Source: Bacteroidota bacterium
GTDB lineage: Bacteria; Bacteroidota; Ignavibacteria; Kapaibacteriales; HRBIN21
Length of the DNA: 64,000 nt
NCBI GenBank assembly: GCA_030550395.1
Contig: JAUQPL010000002.1
Span: 188,792-252,791 of the forward strand
Direction of reading: 5' to 3'
The notes below the pieces were generated by a model. It saw nothing but the letters and a program-made list of their open reading frames with translations, had not been told where the DNA came from and made no database searches. Below are positions 26,374 to 35,200 of the stretch, one piece after another. Both the position numbers and the translations under genes were made by a program. Each line of letters begins with the position of its first letter. Within the stretch, counting starts at the first letter, position 1.

Positions 26374-26924
26374 AGCCCGAACCGCAGATGCAGTCCAACA
26401 AGCCAACTCCGAATGACGGGACGAAGGTCGTCACGAAGCAGAACGTTCCATAAGGCATATTGTCCTGAGGCTTCCAGAAACCAAGAACAGCAAGGTTCGG
26501 AGAAGGGGAAGACGACACCGACTCCAATGAGGGTTCCAAGTCCTAAGGGAGAAGCAGCATCACGAGCATTTATTGCACCACCAAGGAGTCCGAGCTGGAC
26601 GTATAGAGGCATCTTCGTAGGATGCCATGGGAACGAGCGTATGGCAACTTCAGCAGCTGTGATTTCTTGATACTGGGGGGGCAACGGACGAGAATGGATC
26701 TTTGCTGTATCGCGCATGCGGAGCTGGTAATGATGAAGGGCTACCAATCCCCAGAGTTGGCAATATTGTCGTGAACCGAGAACGAGGCTTCCGCCATAGC
26801 CTAGACGCACTGCATCGCTAATTTCTCTGAAGGGCACCCACACGGTTCCGCCTGCGCCGAAGAAATGAAGTTGGGCTGTAGCCGCCATACTGCAACTGAT
26901 AAGAAACGCACATGTATACCGCAT
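26370..26924 (-). CDS. Small outer-membrane beta-barrel protein, first gene of the PorE-like operon
   Basis: This 184-residue protein has a signal peptide MRYTCAFLISCSMAATAQ and then short amphipathic strands with glycine-rich turns (LHFFGAGGTVWVPF, LGYGGSLVLGSRQY, YVQLGLLGGAI, TLIGVGVVFPF), ending VGLHLRFGL. This is an OmpW/OMP_b-brl-like small barrel of about eight strands. The start at ATG 26924 fits a promoter located at 26954-26984. It overlaps the next gene by ATGA, so four genes down to the PorE-like gene are likely translated in a coupled way. Confidence 0.7.
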   Translation of the reverse strand: MRYTCAFLISCSMAATAQLHFFGAGGTVWVPFREISDAVRLGYGGSLVLGSRQYCQLWGLVALHHYQLRMRDTAKIHSRPLPPQYQEITAAEVAIRSFPWHPTKMPLYVQLGLLGGAINARDAASPLGLGTLIGVGVVFPFSEPCCSWFLEASGQYALWNVLLRDDLRPVIRSWLVGLHLRFGL

Positions 26925-26953
26925 TGGTAGTGGAGTTCTGGTAAAACACGTTA

Positions 26954-26985
26954 CGAATTTACGAAACACAGCATGAATTTACAAG
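26954..26985 (-). promoter_or_regulatory. Promoter of the PorE-like operon (CTTG - 20 nt - TAAATTCG)
   Basis: On the minus strand, CTTG (26985-26982) and TAAATTCG (26961-26954) are 20 bases apart. That is the same spacing as in the HU promoter, with one mismatch to TAnnTTTG. The start would be near 26948, giving a leader of about 24 bases to ATG 26924. Confidence 0.5.
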
Positions 26986-27101
26986 TTCTATGGTTTTCTC
27001 GGAGCATCGTCCCGCTTCTGGCTTTCCTATGGGAGGGGTAGGGCAACACAGCTGAGAAGTAGCCGTCTTAAGATGGAGGACAAACGTCGTGGTGAAGCGG
27101 G

Positions 27102-28019
27102 ATGGCAACGATTGCTGAATTAAAGCAGCGCTTTCGGCAGCGTGACCGAGTGGTTCGGGTGCTGAGTTTAGATGGAGCATTTCGGGCAGTGGCGATAAAG
27201 AATACGGTTGTAGCCCAAACGGCACAGCAGCGACATGGACTGGAACCCGTTGGAGCGCGCCTTTTGGCGCAGGCGCTGGCGAGCGCTTCACTGCTGGCAT
27301 CGTTTCTCAAGGGGGAAGAGCGGATTGTGGTTGAGGTACATGGCGATGGACCCGTTAGTACAGTGGCTGCTGAGGCACTCCAAGTGGGCGAGGTGCGTGG
27401 GTACGTTGAGTATGAGCAGGAGCAGAGCAATGGAGTGCCGCTTGCTGCACATCCGTATCCATTAGGGCGGAAGGGGCTTTTCCGCATCATGCGGATTCTC
27501 TACAACCACAGTGAACCCGTCGTCAGCGTTGTTGAACTCCAGCCCGGTGACATTGCGGTCAATCTGGAGTACTACTTTGAGCGGTCTGAGCAAATCCCTA
27601 CGGTCGTACAGTTTGACGTCACCTTTGACAAAAGTGGGTTCATCAGTACCTCTGCGGCATTATTGGTGCAGACGATGCCGGGGGCTACTCCCCAAGAGAT
27701 TTATGCGGTGGAGGAGCGTCTGCGAGTATTGCCACCTTTGAGTGAATTGTTAGCGTCGGGATTTATGCCAGAGGAAATCTTGCGCCAAGTACTCCCCGGA
27801 CCGTTTACGGTGCTCAACAATACGCCGGTGGATTTCTTCTGCCGCTGTTCCCGGGAGCGCTTCAAAGAGCTCCTGACCACGTTGAGTTACGAGGAGGTCC
27901 AAGAGATGCAGCGCCTTGGGCACAATGAGTTAGTCTGTCATTATTGTGGCGAGCGCTACCGGCTCACGGGACAAGACTTTGCTGAGGTTCTGCAGCGGAT
28001 ACAGGCACGGACGAATTAG
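27102..28019 (+). CDS. hslO: Redox-regulated chaperone Hsp33
   Basis: This 305-residue protein matches Hsp33. It has an N-terminal substrate-binding domain (LDGAFRAVAIKNTVV ... GARLLAQALASASLLASFLKGEER) and a C-terminal redox switch with FFCRCSRERF and VCHYCGERYRL. The four cysteines bind zinc when reduced and form disulfides under oxidative stress to activate the holdase. The length is standard. Its TAG stop overlaps the TAA stop of the converging parvulin gene within TTAG at 28016-28019. It is a single gene divergent from the barrel operon. Confidence 0.96.
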   Translation: MATIAELKQRFRQRDRVVRVLSLDGAFRAVAIKNTVVAQTAQQRHGLEPVGARLLAQALASASLLASFLKGEERIVVEVHGDGPVSTVAAEALQVGEVRGYVEYEQEQSNGVPLAAHPYPLGRKGLFRIMRILYNHSEPVVSVVELQPGDIAVNLEYYFERSEQIPTVVQFDVTFDKSGFISTSAALLVQTMPGATPQEIYAVEERLRVLPPLSELLASGFMPEEILRQVLPGPFTVLNNTPVDFFCRCSRERFKELLTTLSYEEVQEMQRLGHNELVCHYCGERYRLTGQDFAEVLQRIQARTN

Positions 28020-30070
28020 CGCCGTTTCGGGGTTCGGAAGATCGCGTCCAGGGTTGAGGTGTGAATACGAACAGGGAAGCGCTGGCGGAGACGCTCGAGC
28101 CATTGCTCGGTTAACTGCTTCTGCTGTAGTTCCTGGAACTCCGGAGCAAAGTCGGGGATTGCTTCTTCGAAGCTCTTCTGGCGCGGCGGTTCGTAGTCGT
28201 TGATGTGCAGGAGGACAAATCCTTTTTCATAGGGGAGCGGACCGAGCATATCGCCTTTCTTTGCCTGCTGCTGTTCTGCCAGTTCGGCTAACTTGTTTTG
28301 CTTAGGGGTGAGCTTTCCCCAATGTCCTTTCTTTTCCCGGTAGCCGGAGCGCTGAGTGTATTGTTCGGCTAGATATGCGAAGTCTGCGCCTTCATCCAGT
28401 TGTCTGCGCAACTCCTTGGCGAGGGAGTCGGAGAGAACATAAATCTCGCTGATGTCATAGACTGGGGCAGTATAGTAGCGGTACTTCGTGCTGTCGTAGT
28501 AGACCCGGGCCGCAGCTGTATCGAAGCGATTGAGCTTGCTCCACACTTCACGCTCTTCCACTCGGAAGAGAAGGAGTCCGTCACGGAATTCTTGCATCAG
28601 GCGGGCAAACTCTGGATATTGCTGCTCCAGGTCTTGAGTTAGATGAGCGATGAGCGCGGGAGTTGTTGCGCGTTCGACAGCTTGTTTCAGGCTAGCTGGG
28701 CGCAGAGGGTATGCCCGGTAAATGGGTTTGGACAGAGTGTCTACGAATTGCTCAACGGTCAGCGTTGTGCCGAGATTCTGACAAAGATAGAGCGGTTGTC
28801 CCAGCAGTGTTTGGGGGATCTGAGCTGCCCAGGCCGTGTCTGCAGTAGTTTTCGTCGTATCCAGTGCAGCAAGCAGGGCTTGATACACCGGTGTGTTCCA
28901 GCGACAATCTAAGGCCGTACGAATAGAATCCAGGAAGCGTTGGCGGTCTTCTTCGTAGTAGAGCCGTCGGTAGAGACGGCGGAGAGTTTCTCGTTCCTCC
29001 TCTGGGGTGTACCGTTTCGTTGAGTCGCGGCGGATAATGTGCACCCCGAAGGGAGTGATGGCGGTTGTTAGCTCGCCGTCTTTGATGGAGAAAAGAGCCT
29101 GCTCAAACTCTGGGACGAGGCGGCTGGCGATGGTTTCAAATCCGAGAGAGCGGGAATACCAGCTACCGAAGGCACCGCCGCGTTCGGCGGTAACGTTATC
29201 AATGGAGTTCTGGCGTGCCAGTTCGGCAAAGTCTGCCCCACTGCGGAGGAGGTTCAAGAGGGAGTCTGCTTTCGCTAAAGCGGCAGCGGTATCTTCATTG
29301 ACAATTGGCAGCAGGATATGGCGCGCCCAGACAGCAACGCGTGGCTGGCGGTCAAGCAGTTTGATAAGGAAGTAGCCATGCCGAGTTCGGATGGGGTAAG
29401 GGTAGAGTTCCCCTGGTTTGAGCCGATAGGCGATGTCTTCCAACGGACGGAGAATCATACCACCGGTAATGAAGGGCAGCACTCCGCCGTTGCGCGCTGT
29501 CTCACGGTCATCGGAGGAATCCTGTGCTAACTGCTCGAAGGGGGTTCCCTGTTGCAGCAAGTGGAGAGCAGCGCGGGCGCGCTCGTAGGCGGGGAGCGTA
29601 TCGCGGTCAAACTCGCGGGAAAAGAGCATGATGGCTAAACGTAACTCCCATTGACGACGCTTGAGGAGTTCGGCGACGGCGGGTTCAACGAGGCGTTTAT
29701 CAAAAAAGTACGTCTCCGCCAACAGGCCACGGTTCTGCTCGAGTTCTGCTCGCAGAGAGGAGTCCTTGTCTAAACCGCGGGAGAGAGCATCCAGCACCTT
29801 GAGCCGGTAGTTAATGTAAAGCTTCAAGAACGCCTCTACGCTGTCCCGTGGGGCTTCGTATAGACGGGTGTTCTGTCGGCTCATGTTCTTCTGGTAGGCT
29901 CGCTCCAAGTCCCCGTAGGTGATCTTTTCTGGGCCGACGGTTGCTAACACTTGCCGCTCAATGCGGGAGATGTAGATGTCCCGTTGCGGAGCAGTGCGTT
30001 TTGCTTTCTGTGCTATCAGAGGAAGAGAGCACATTATGCAGAGGAACCCGACCGTGGGGAGGCGGCTCAT
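28016..30070 (-). CDS. Periplasmic SurA/PpiD-like peptidyl-prolyl isomerase with three parvulin-type domains
   Basis: The 684-residue product has a signal peptide (MSRLPTVGFLCIMCSLPLIAQ) and a helical N-terminal chaperone region (about 35-140). Three rotamase-like domains follow: about 145-245 (ARNGGVLPFITGGMILRPLEDIAYRLKPGE), 250-350 (ARHILLPI ... RGGAFGSWYSRSLGF ... FEQALFSIKDGEL) and 535-630 (ISEIYVLSD ... KKGHWGKLTPKQNKL ... LGPLPYEKGFVLLHI). The second is the best conserved. Such proteins escort outer-membrane barrels and exported proteins through the periplasm. SurA usually has two parvulin domains, so three is notable. The neighbours are large secreted proteins, which fits a folding role for exported cargo. 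Confidence 0.88.
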   Translation of the reverse strand: MSRLPTVGFLCIMCSLPLIAQKAKRTAPQRDIYISRIERQVLATVGPEKITYGDLERAYQKNMSRQNTRLYEAPRDSVEAFLKLYINYRLKVLDALSRGLDKDSSLRAELEQNRGLLAETYFFDKRLVEPAVAELLKRRQWELRLAIMLFSREFDRDTLPAYERARAALHLLQQGTPFEQLAQDSSDDRETARNGGVLPFITGGMILRPLEDIAYRLKPGELYPYPIRTRHGYFLIKLLDRQPRVAVWARHILLPIVNEDTAAALAKADSLLNLLRSGADFAELARQNSIDNVTAERGGAFGSWYSRSLGFETIASRLVPEFEQALFSIKDGELTTAITPFGVHIIRRDSTKRYTPEEERETLRRLYRRLYYEEDRQRFLDSIRTALDCRWNTPVYQALLAALDTTKTTADTAWAAQIPQTLLGQPLYLCQNLGTTLTVEQFVDTLSKPIYRAYPLRPASLKQAVERATTPALIAHLTQDLEQQYPEFARLMQEFRDGLLLFRVEEREVWSKLNRFDTAAARVYYDSTKYRYYTAPVYDISEIYVLSDSLAKELRRQLDEGADFAYLAEQYTQRSGYREKKGHWGKLTPKQNKLAELAEQQQAKKGDMLGPLPYEKGFVLLHINDYEPPRQKSFEEAIPDFAPEFQELQQKQLTEQWLERLRQRFPVRIHTSTLDAIFRTPKRR

Positions 30071-30148
30071 GGAGTAAGAGCAGTGCTTGTGAGACCAACG
30101 TGGGAGGGCAAAATTCTAAAAAACCCAGCATCGAAAGGTCTATTGAAA

Positions 30149-32191
30149 CTATCGGTGAATGACGGTGACGGCGGAAGGTGGACTCCAATTGCCTGTCTGT
30201 AGGCTCCGCAGCCGAAGTCGGTAGTGGTATGCCTGTCCTGGACGGACGGCCGGGTCGACGAAGCGGCGTACTTCCATGGGAAGCAGGGGTGATATCGGGG
30301 TGAAGTGTTCGCCGTCTGTGCTGCGCTCAATGACGACGGCAGCGTTGCTCTGCTGAGCAGAACTCCAGACGATGACAACTCCAGCCTCAGTCACGTAGGC
30401 GGAGTCAATGGAGGGAGCAACAGGGGGCTGGGTACTGTAAGCTTGTCCTGCAATGCGGTTGGAGGGGAGGGAGAGATTGAAGGCACTGTCTATGGCGACC
30501 AGTTCATACCAGTAGGTGCGTCCTGGCTCAATGAGTGAGTCACGAAATTCCCGGGCATTTGCAGGAAGTGGATCCCCACCGTTCAGCGTGACTGGGGCCC
30601 GCGTGGTATCCTCGTAACGGTTCAGCCAGAATCCAAGGAGGTCCTCTGCCGCACCGATCTGCCACCGGAGATAGATAGCTCCGTCCTCAGCAGTGGCTTC
30701 CGTTAGGTGGGGAGCCGGAGGGGAAACGATATCCGGTATGAGCACCAGAACGGCGGGAGTCCAATCACTGCGGTTCCCACGTCGGTCCACGCTGCGAATC
30801 CTGTACCAAAAGTTCGTGCGTCCTGCCTCCGGTGTTAGGACATCTGTAAACGTTGTGTCCTCTACGATGGAGGGGTTTACGAGGGTGAAAACATCTGTCG
30901 GAGAGAGGGCACGGGCGATTTCGTAGCCCCATATGTCGGTGGCTGTACTTCGCGTCCATCGGAGTATGGCTTTGCCAATCTCGCCATATCCCATGACATA
31001 GAGCGGGGGTGGTGGGGGAACAAGGTCAGGTATTGGGACTGTGTGAGGGAGGGAGAGTTCGCTTTCCTCTCCCTCATCGGTAACGGCAGTGATGGCATAG
31101 GCAACATATTCGGTCGGTAGCTCACCAGGACGGTCAACAAAGCTCCGCTGGGAAGCAGGAAGGGGCTGTGAAGTCAGTCGAAGGCGAGCTGTATCCAGCC
31201 CCAGAGGCCACCGATAGACGTGGTAGCCCACGACGCGGGGATCGGGCGCAGACTCCCACGTGATGACGATACTATCGGATTCTGGACGGGCAATGACGGC
31301 GTATGGTGGGACGACAGGGCGCACATCGCGGGCGATGACAGCAACGGCTTCGCTCCACGGACCCTCACGTCCGAAAACATCTACGGCGCTGACGCGGTAG
31401 TGATAAAAGGTGCCTTTCTGGAGATCGTCTGCGTCAACATACAGGTGCTCAACGGGGAGGTTCTCGTCCATCCATAGTGTGATGATAGGGGTAGCTGTAA
31501 TCCGAATGAAGCCTGTATCCGTGGGAGCTTGTCGCCAGACGTAATAGCCCCAGACGCCACGGGCAGCTCCGCTTTTGAAGTCCCAGAGAAGCTGGATGCG
31601 GAGGCTATCAGCGGCTCGTCCATGGAGATTGGCTGGGGGTGGGGGTAGTTCCAGCGTTCCTGCAGGTACATCCAGGACCTCTGCAACGACGCTATCATCA
31701 ATGGCCAGGGCATAGTCATAACGCCGGCCATGGCGAGCGGTGGTGTCATGGTAAGTAGTGCCGAAAAGGGGGGCAACTCGGGGAAGATCGCTGATGAGCA
31801 TCTCTTGGAGTAGAGCCAGGATTTCGCGGCGGATGGAATCCGGTTGTGCCCGATCGGATGCAGCTTGCAGGAGTAAGGCTACTGTATCAGCAGCTTCTGG
31901 GGAAATATCTTCAGGCATGTAGGGAGTCCATTGAGAGCGAGGCAGGGGACGTACGATTGCCAGAGGCTCGTACACATTTTTTCGGCTCTCCCGGCGGAGA
32001 AGGCGGTATTCCGCCGGCAGCTTGCCGTAGGCTACGGGGAGTGTCCATGCCAGGCGGATACCGATGCTGTCGCCCTTCGCCCAGAAGAGCACCATTGGTG
32101 TTTGCGCCCAGGCAGTGCTGAGGAGGACGCAGGTGAGAAGGAAAGTTACGATGCCATGGCCTCCCATGATCTGCGCCCTTCCTGTCCCCAT
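30149..32191 (-). CDS. Secreted protein with tandem fibronectin type III domains
   Basis: This protein of about 680 residues has a signal sequence GIVTFLLTCVLLSTAWAQ and then a unique N-terminal part. About five FN3-like domains follow, recognised by repeats of the type LxWxxxxxxDxxGYxVxR ... YxYRVxAVDxxGxxSxxS. Examples are YHYRVSAVDVFGREGPWS, WYRIRSVDRRGNRSDW and YWYELVAIDSAFNLSLPS. It lacks a T9SS C-terminal domain. ATG 32191 was chosen because it follows the upstream stop by ten bases; ATG 32167 has a better AGGAAGG ribosome site and is a real alternative. It is the second gene after the 1768-residue giant and probably acts with it at the cell envelope. Confidence 0.78.
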   Translation of the reverse strand: MGTGRAQIMGGHGIVTFLLTCVLLSTAWAQTPMVLFWAKGDSIGIRLAWTLPVAYGKLPAEYRLLRRESRKNVYEPLAIVRPLPRSQWTPYMPEDISPEAADTVALLLQAASDRAQPDSIRREILALLQEMLISDLPRVAPLFGTTYHDTTARHGRRYDYALAIDDSVVAEVLDVPAGTLELPPPPANLHGRAADSLRIQLLWDFKSGAARGVWGYYVWRQAPTDTGFIRITATPIITLWMDENLPVEHLYVDADDLQKGTFYHYRVSAVDVFGREGPWSEAVAVIARDVRPVVPPYAVIARPESDSIVITWESAPDPRVVGYHVYRWPLGLDTARLRLTSQPLPASQRSFVDRPGELPTEYVAYAITAVTDEGEESELSLPHTVPIPDLVPPPPPLYVMGYGEIGKAILRWTRSTATDIWGYEIARALSPTDVFTLVNPSIVEDTTFTDVLTPEAGRTNFWYRIRSVDRRGNRSDWTPAVLVLIPDIVSPPAPHLTEATAEDGAIYLRWQIGAAEDLLGFWLNRYEDTTRAPVTLNGGDPLPANAREFRDSLIEPGRTYWYELVAIDSAFNLSLPSNRIAGQAYSTQPPVAPSIDSAYVTEAGVVIVWSSAQQSNAAVVIERSTDGEHFTPISPLLPMEVRRFVDPAVRPGQAYHYRLRLRSLQTGNWSPPSAVTVIHR

Positions 32192-32201
32192 GGCACGCTC
32201 T

Positions 32202-35200
32202 TCATTGTTCCCCGGTTCCAATTGGTACTGGTATGATGCCACAGCCGGGAGGTATATGGCATTGGGCACAACCTGCTCCCATTCCTGTGTCTACGCAGTT
32301 GTCGCTGTTGTCAAGCTCGTGGAATGGAAATCGTGGAAGGATCCAAATGCTTGCCCCCTGGAATCCCGCTTCTGTGGGGACCGTAACAGAGATAGGGATG
32401 GAATGCCCAGTTCCCAGGGCCTTGGGCAAATACCACGGTGTCCGGCTTTCTATGATGGTCCCGGACATGTTCCTCCGTACGATAATCCAGAAGGGGGTGC
32501 CGGCAAGAAGCTTCGTTGGGCCGACGTTATGCAGGTGAACTGTGTATACGGTATGGGCACCAGGTATGCTTGGGTGGGCTTGTACTCCGTCAACTTCAGG
32601 AGCAGTGACGGAGGATTTCCACCTGACACGAGTAGAGAGGCCGAGCTGCCGTTCTTCCGCCGATGGGAATCGTATCCACGTCCAGCGGTCTACTTCTGAC
32701 GGTAACCCATCTAGCAATCGGTCCGCAGTGTCAGGGCGATTCGCTGCAGAGCCAGCTTTCTTGGCGTTGATGAGGGTGAAGGTGAAGGAGTTCGGAAGGA
32801 TAAAGTAGCCTCCCTCATTCGACACAACCCGTGGTTGTAGCTGGAGTGTATCCCATTGGAGTCGGACTCCGAAGGGGATTCCAGAAACCCATAAAGGAGT
32901 CACTCCTCGGATGAGTGTGGTAAGCGGGCCTCGCCACTCGTAGGTTCTCCCGGCACCATCGCGGATTCGGAGCCAAAGATCACGCCCGAACTGGAGCGGT
33001 ACCCACAGCTGTTCGGCTCCGTTGTGAGCGCTGTACAGGTGAATATCCCCAGGGGTGAACGTGAGAGAGGTGTTACGGAAGTGTTGGACAACTGACGACC
33101 GGATGATGAAAGTGAGACCTTCCACCGTGCCGGTAGTGAACTCAACAGTATCCCGGGAACGGGGGGTTACGGGCGATTGGGAACCGTCGGGATTACGTGC
33201 CCAGAAATCCGCTTCAACGATGAGTCGGTACCGTGTGTTAGGCATCAGGATGGTGGGGAAGACAACACCTCCGCGCTGCAACGTAGGACGGATTTCAAGA
33301 GTAGAGCTACCCGAGAGGTGTTGTCTGATATTGACCTGTCGCGGATTCCCCATACCGAGTTCTTGCAACTGAACGGACAGGTTGCGGAGTTGCCACTGGC
33401 GCAAACCATTTCCACCACTGCTCCACGACGTACCATCGGCAGGGGCCCCTAATTGTACTGAAAGAAGTTGCGTTACAGGCACCCCAGTCTGCCCACGTCC
33501 CGGTGTGGAGGAAGTGATAAGCGCCGGTGGTTGCTGTTCTGAAACATTCTGGTTTGTCCAGTTTTGAGCTTCGTTGAGGAGACTCGTGCACGAGAGCTGC
33601 TCGGCAACCGTGCCCAACGGGCCTCCTTTTTTGGCTCCTTCTCGGTTGTTGAAGCGCCCATATCCGTAGTAGCCGTATTGAGCAGAGATGGACGTCTCAT
33701 GGAGTTTCGGAAGGCAAACTTGACGGCCAGCAACGGTGAAGCAGGTCCGGGGGATGGTTATTTGCCCGTCGAAAATACCTCGTGCCTGGAGGGTAACAGA
33801 CACTTGACGGCACTTGACAGCTTCCTTGTCACACTTATCTTGCTTCCGGCAGTGGCGCCAATGCTGACTGAGGTCCACCCAATTCCCACTCCCACAGTAA
33901 AAGCCCTGCAAATGATCGGCAGCTTGAGTCCCTTTCCATCCCCACGAAAGAAAGCCTGACTGGTCAAAGTTCGCTGTCACCTCTAACGCCCCACCAAGCT
34001 TAGCCCGTGCAGTGTATTGGTTAGCGCTCCGCTGTATGCGGAAGAAGTAAAAGCCGCACAGCCCTAAGTTATAGCTCAGCGCAAAGTGGAAAGGAACAGT
34101 TCCGATTTTTGCCACCTGGAGTTTCACACCAACAACTCCAGCGCCGCCGAAGTTGTTTGTGAAGCTCCCCTCGGTAGGGCAGAGGCGGAGATATCCTGCT
34201 AGCTGCGCGTATGCTTTGGCTACGACCTCAATGCCAAGGATATCGGTTCCGACATTTGCGTCGAGATCGGCCAGAATCCATTGGCGCTGGAGGGGACCTA
34301 CTTGGAAGCATGAACCGCTACCAGGGGTAAAGGAGCTATTGAAACCGGCGGAAAACACCGGGATACGGAGCAAGCGTACTTCGGCGCCTCCGGAAAGGGA
34401 AATGGGTGGCTGGAGGCGTCCGTTAATGATGGAGACCGTTGCCGATGCGGTCCCTCTTACAAGGTTAAGGGCAGGTAGGATGACAATGCCACCGTCGATG
34501 CCAAGCTGCGTAGAGCTGCCGATGGCTACTGTTCCTGTGACGGTGAGCCGGTAGAATTGGAGCGAGGCATCAGCAAAGATAAGTCCACCGCGCAGAAGGA
34601 GGTTGCTCCCTGGGTCTGGGACCAAAGGAGGAGGGGGGACAATGCCGGATGCTTCGCTGATTTGAGAGTGGTTGACAGGGTCTAGCCGAACATGCCAGCC
34701 AGCACCAATAGTCCCACCAACCAGGTGGAATACACCGGGTACGATAGGAACCCCGCCAGGGACCACAGCAGCCCCTTGGATGAACCAAAACCGGTAAGCT
34801 GGGGTCCCTGCAGAACCAAGGGCAAAGTCCACCTGAGCTTCCAGCCCGCCCAGGCAGGTGAAGCGACCGCTGAGCGTGCCGCGCAGTCCTTGCGCCTGAA
34901 CCGAGCCACTACCCGAACCGTAGGTGATTGTTCCCCATTGAAGGTCTCCACGGATGGAGAATACCCCTGACACAGAGACGTCAACGCCTACGCCTTCGCT
35001 GCTTATACAAAGGTCGTCGTAAATCCGCAGACGGCGGACACGTACCCCGTTGCTTCCCCCAGGTAGACCAGAAGCGGCATCAATGCTGACACCGCCACTG
35101 ATACCGATCCACCATCGCTTCTTTGTCCCGCTGCATGAACCGGTTGGAAGATGATAGCCCAGGCCTACTTCTTGCGCCTGTACTGTAATGCCGGCAACGG

